This document shows positions 31,422-31,499 of a stretch of DNA of 31,499 nucleotides, piece after piece. Below the pieces are notes generated by a model that was not told where the DNA came from, did no database searches, and saw only the letters and a program-made list of their open reading frames with translations. A program made the position numbers and the translations under genes. Within the stretch, counting starts at the first letter, position 1; every line of letters starts with the position of its first letter. The stretch covers positions 1 to 31,499 of the forward strand of contig JBBDYH010000061.1 in the NCBI GenBank assembly GCA_040901795.1, in the 5' to 3' direction. Source of the DNA: JBBDYH01 sp040901795 (GTDB lineage Bacteria; Planctomycetota; Planctomycetia; Pirellulales; JALHPA01).

Positions 31422-31499
31422 GCGTCGTGAACGGACGGCAGGCGGAGCCTGGGCTGCGCGAAATTAGGTGTTTAGGGGCGAAGTGGTATTTGTGATTTG

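Noticed and set aside
31422..31499. Possible TPP riboswitch upstream of thiS
   Set aside because: Only 78 bases remain before the window ends, and the conserved THI-box core (ctgaga) was not seen in them.

Overview
The window looks like chromosomal DNA from a planctomycete, most likely of the Pirellula-like group. The case rests on several things seen together: an 'LEPRSLLAG' N-terminal motif on a giant LTD/CotH surface protein with a dockerin-like C-terminus; a small membrane protein beginning 'MSFSLRSLLL'; high GC with loose gene spacing; weak or absent Shine-Dalgarno sites before many genes; and several families of dispersed palindromic repeats of a kind common in planctomycete genomes. 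The taxonomic call is an inference from style, since no rRNA or other marker is present. No tRNA, rRNA, CRISPR array, transposase or phage gene was seen.

Layout. 1-2.3 kb: minus-strand beta-propeller-like lipoprotein, GNAT acetyltransferase and small membrane protein, with palindromic repeats after the first and second. 2.5-8.6 kb: a plus-strand chaperone locus (DUF2760 protein, Hsp70, and a larger Hsp70 with a DUF3731-like C-terminal region), interrupted by one minus-strand unknown gene that appears frameshifted near its 3' end. 8.7-14.9 kb: minus-strand SET-domain protein and the 1875-residue LTD/CotH/FN3/LamG protein. 15.1-19.4 kb: a tight minus-strand run of cytochrome c, DoxX-like protein, GH15 glucoamylase-type hydrolase, four-helix membrane protein and SDR dehydrogenase. 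19.6-22.7 kb: a divergent plus-strand cassette of methyltransferase, FAD oxidoreductase and type III polyketide synthase, with overlapping or adjacent starts and a complete PKS catalytic triad. 23.3-24.5 kb: two paralogous 'GGPYDG' small proteins flanking a DUF2231 membrane protein. 24.5-27.8 kb: a minus-strand pair in which a 235-residue acidic repeat protein sits upstream of a PqqD-like/M50 protease/HlyD fusion, separated by a 12-bp perfect hairpin. 28.2-30.2 kb: small accessory genes (acidic protein, HTH plus zinc ribbon, two short proteins with a histone-like helix-loop-helix end, one of them apparently frameshifted). 30.3-31.4 kb: thiS-thiG.

The most interesting items are: (1) the acidic repeat protein plus PqqD-M50-HlyD fusion, which could be an undescribed substrate-recognition, cleavage and export unit; (2) palindromic repeats that lie in frame inside the second Hsp70 gene and the LTD/CotH gene and that supply the C-terminus of the SET protein; (3) the compact type III PKS cassette; (4) the small helix-loop-helix proteins at 29.5-30.2 kb. 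All functional statements are from reading the sequence and remembered family knowledge; no database search was run.
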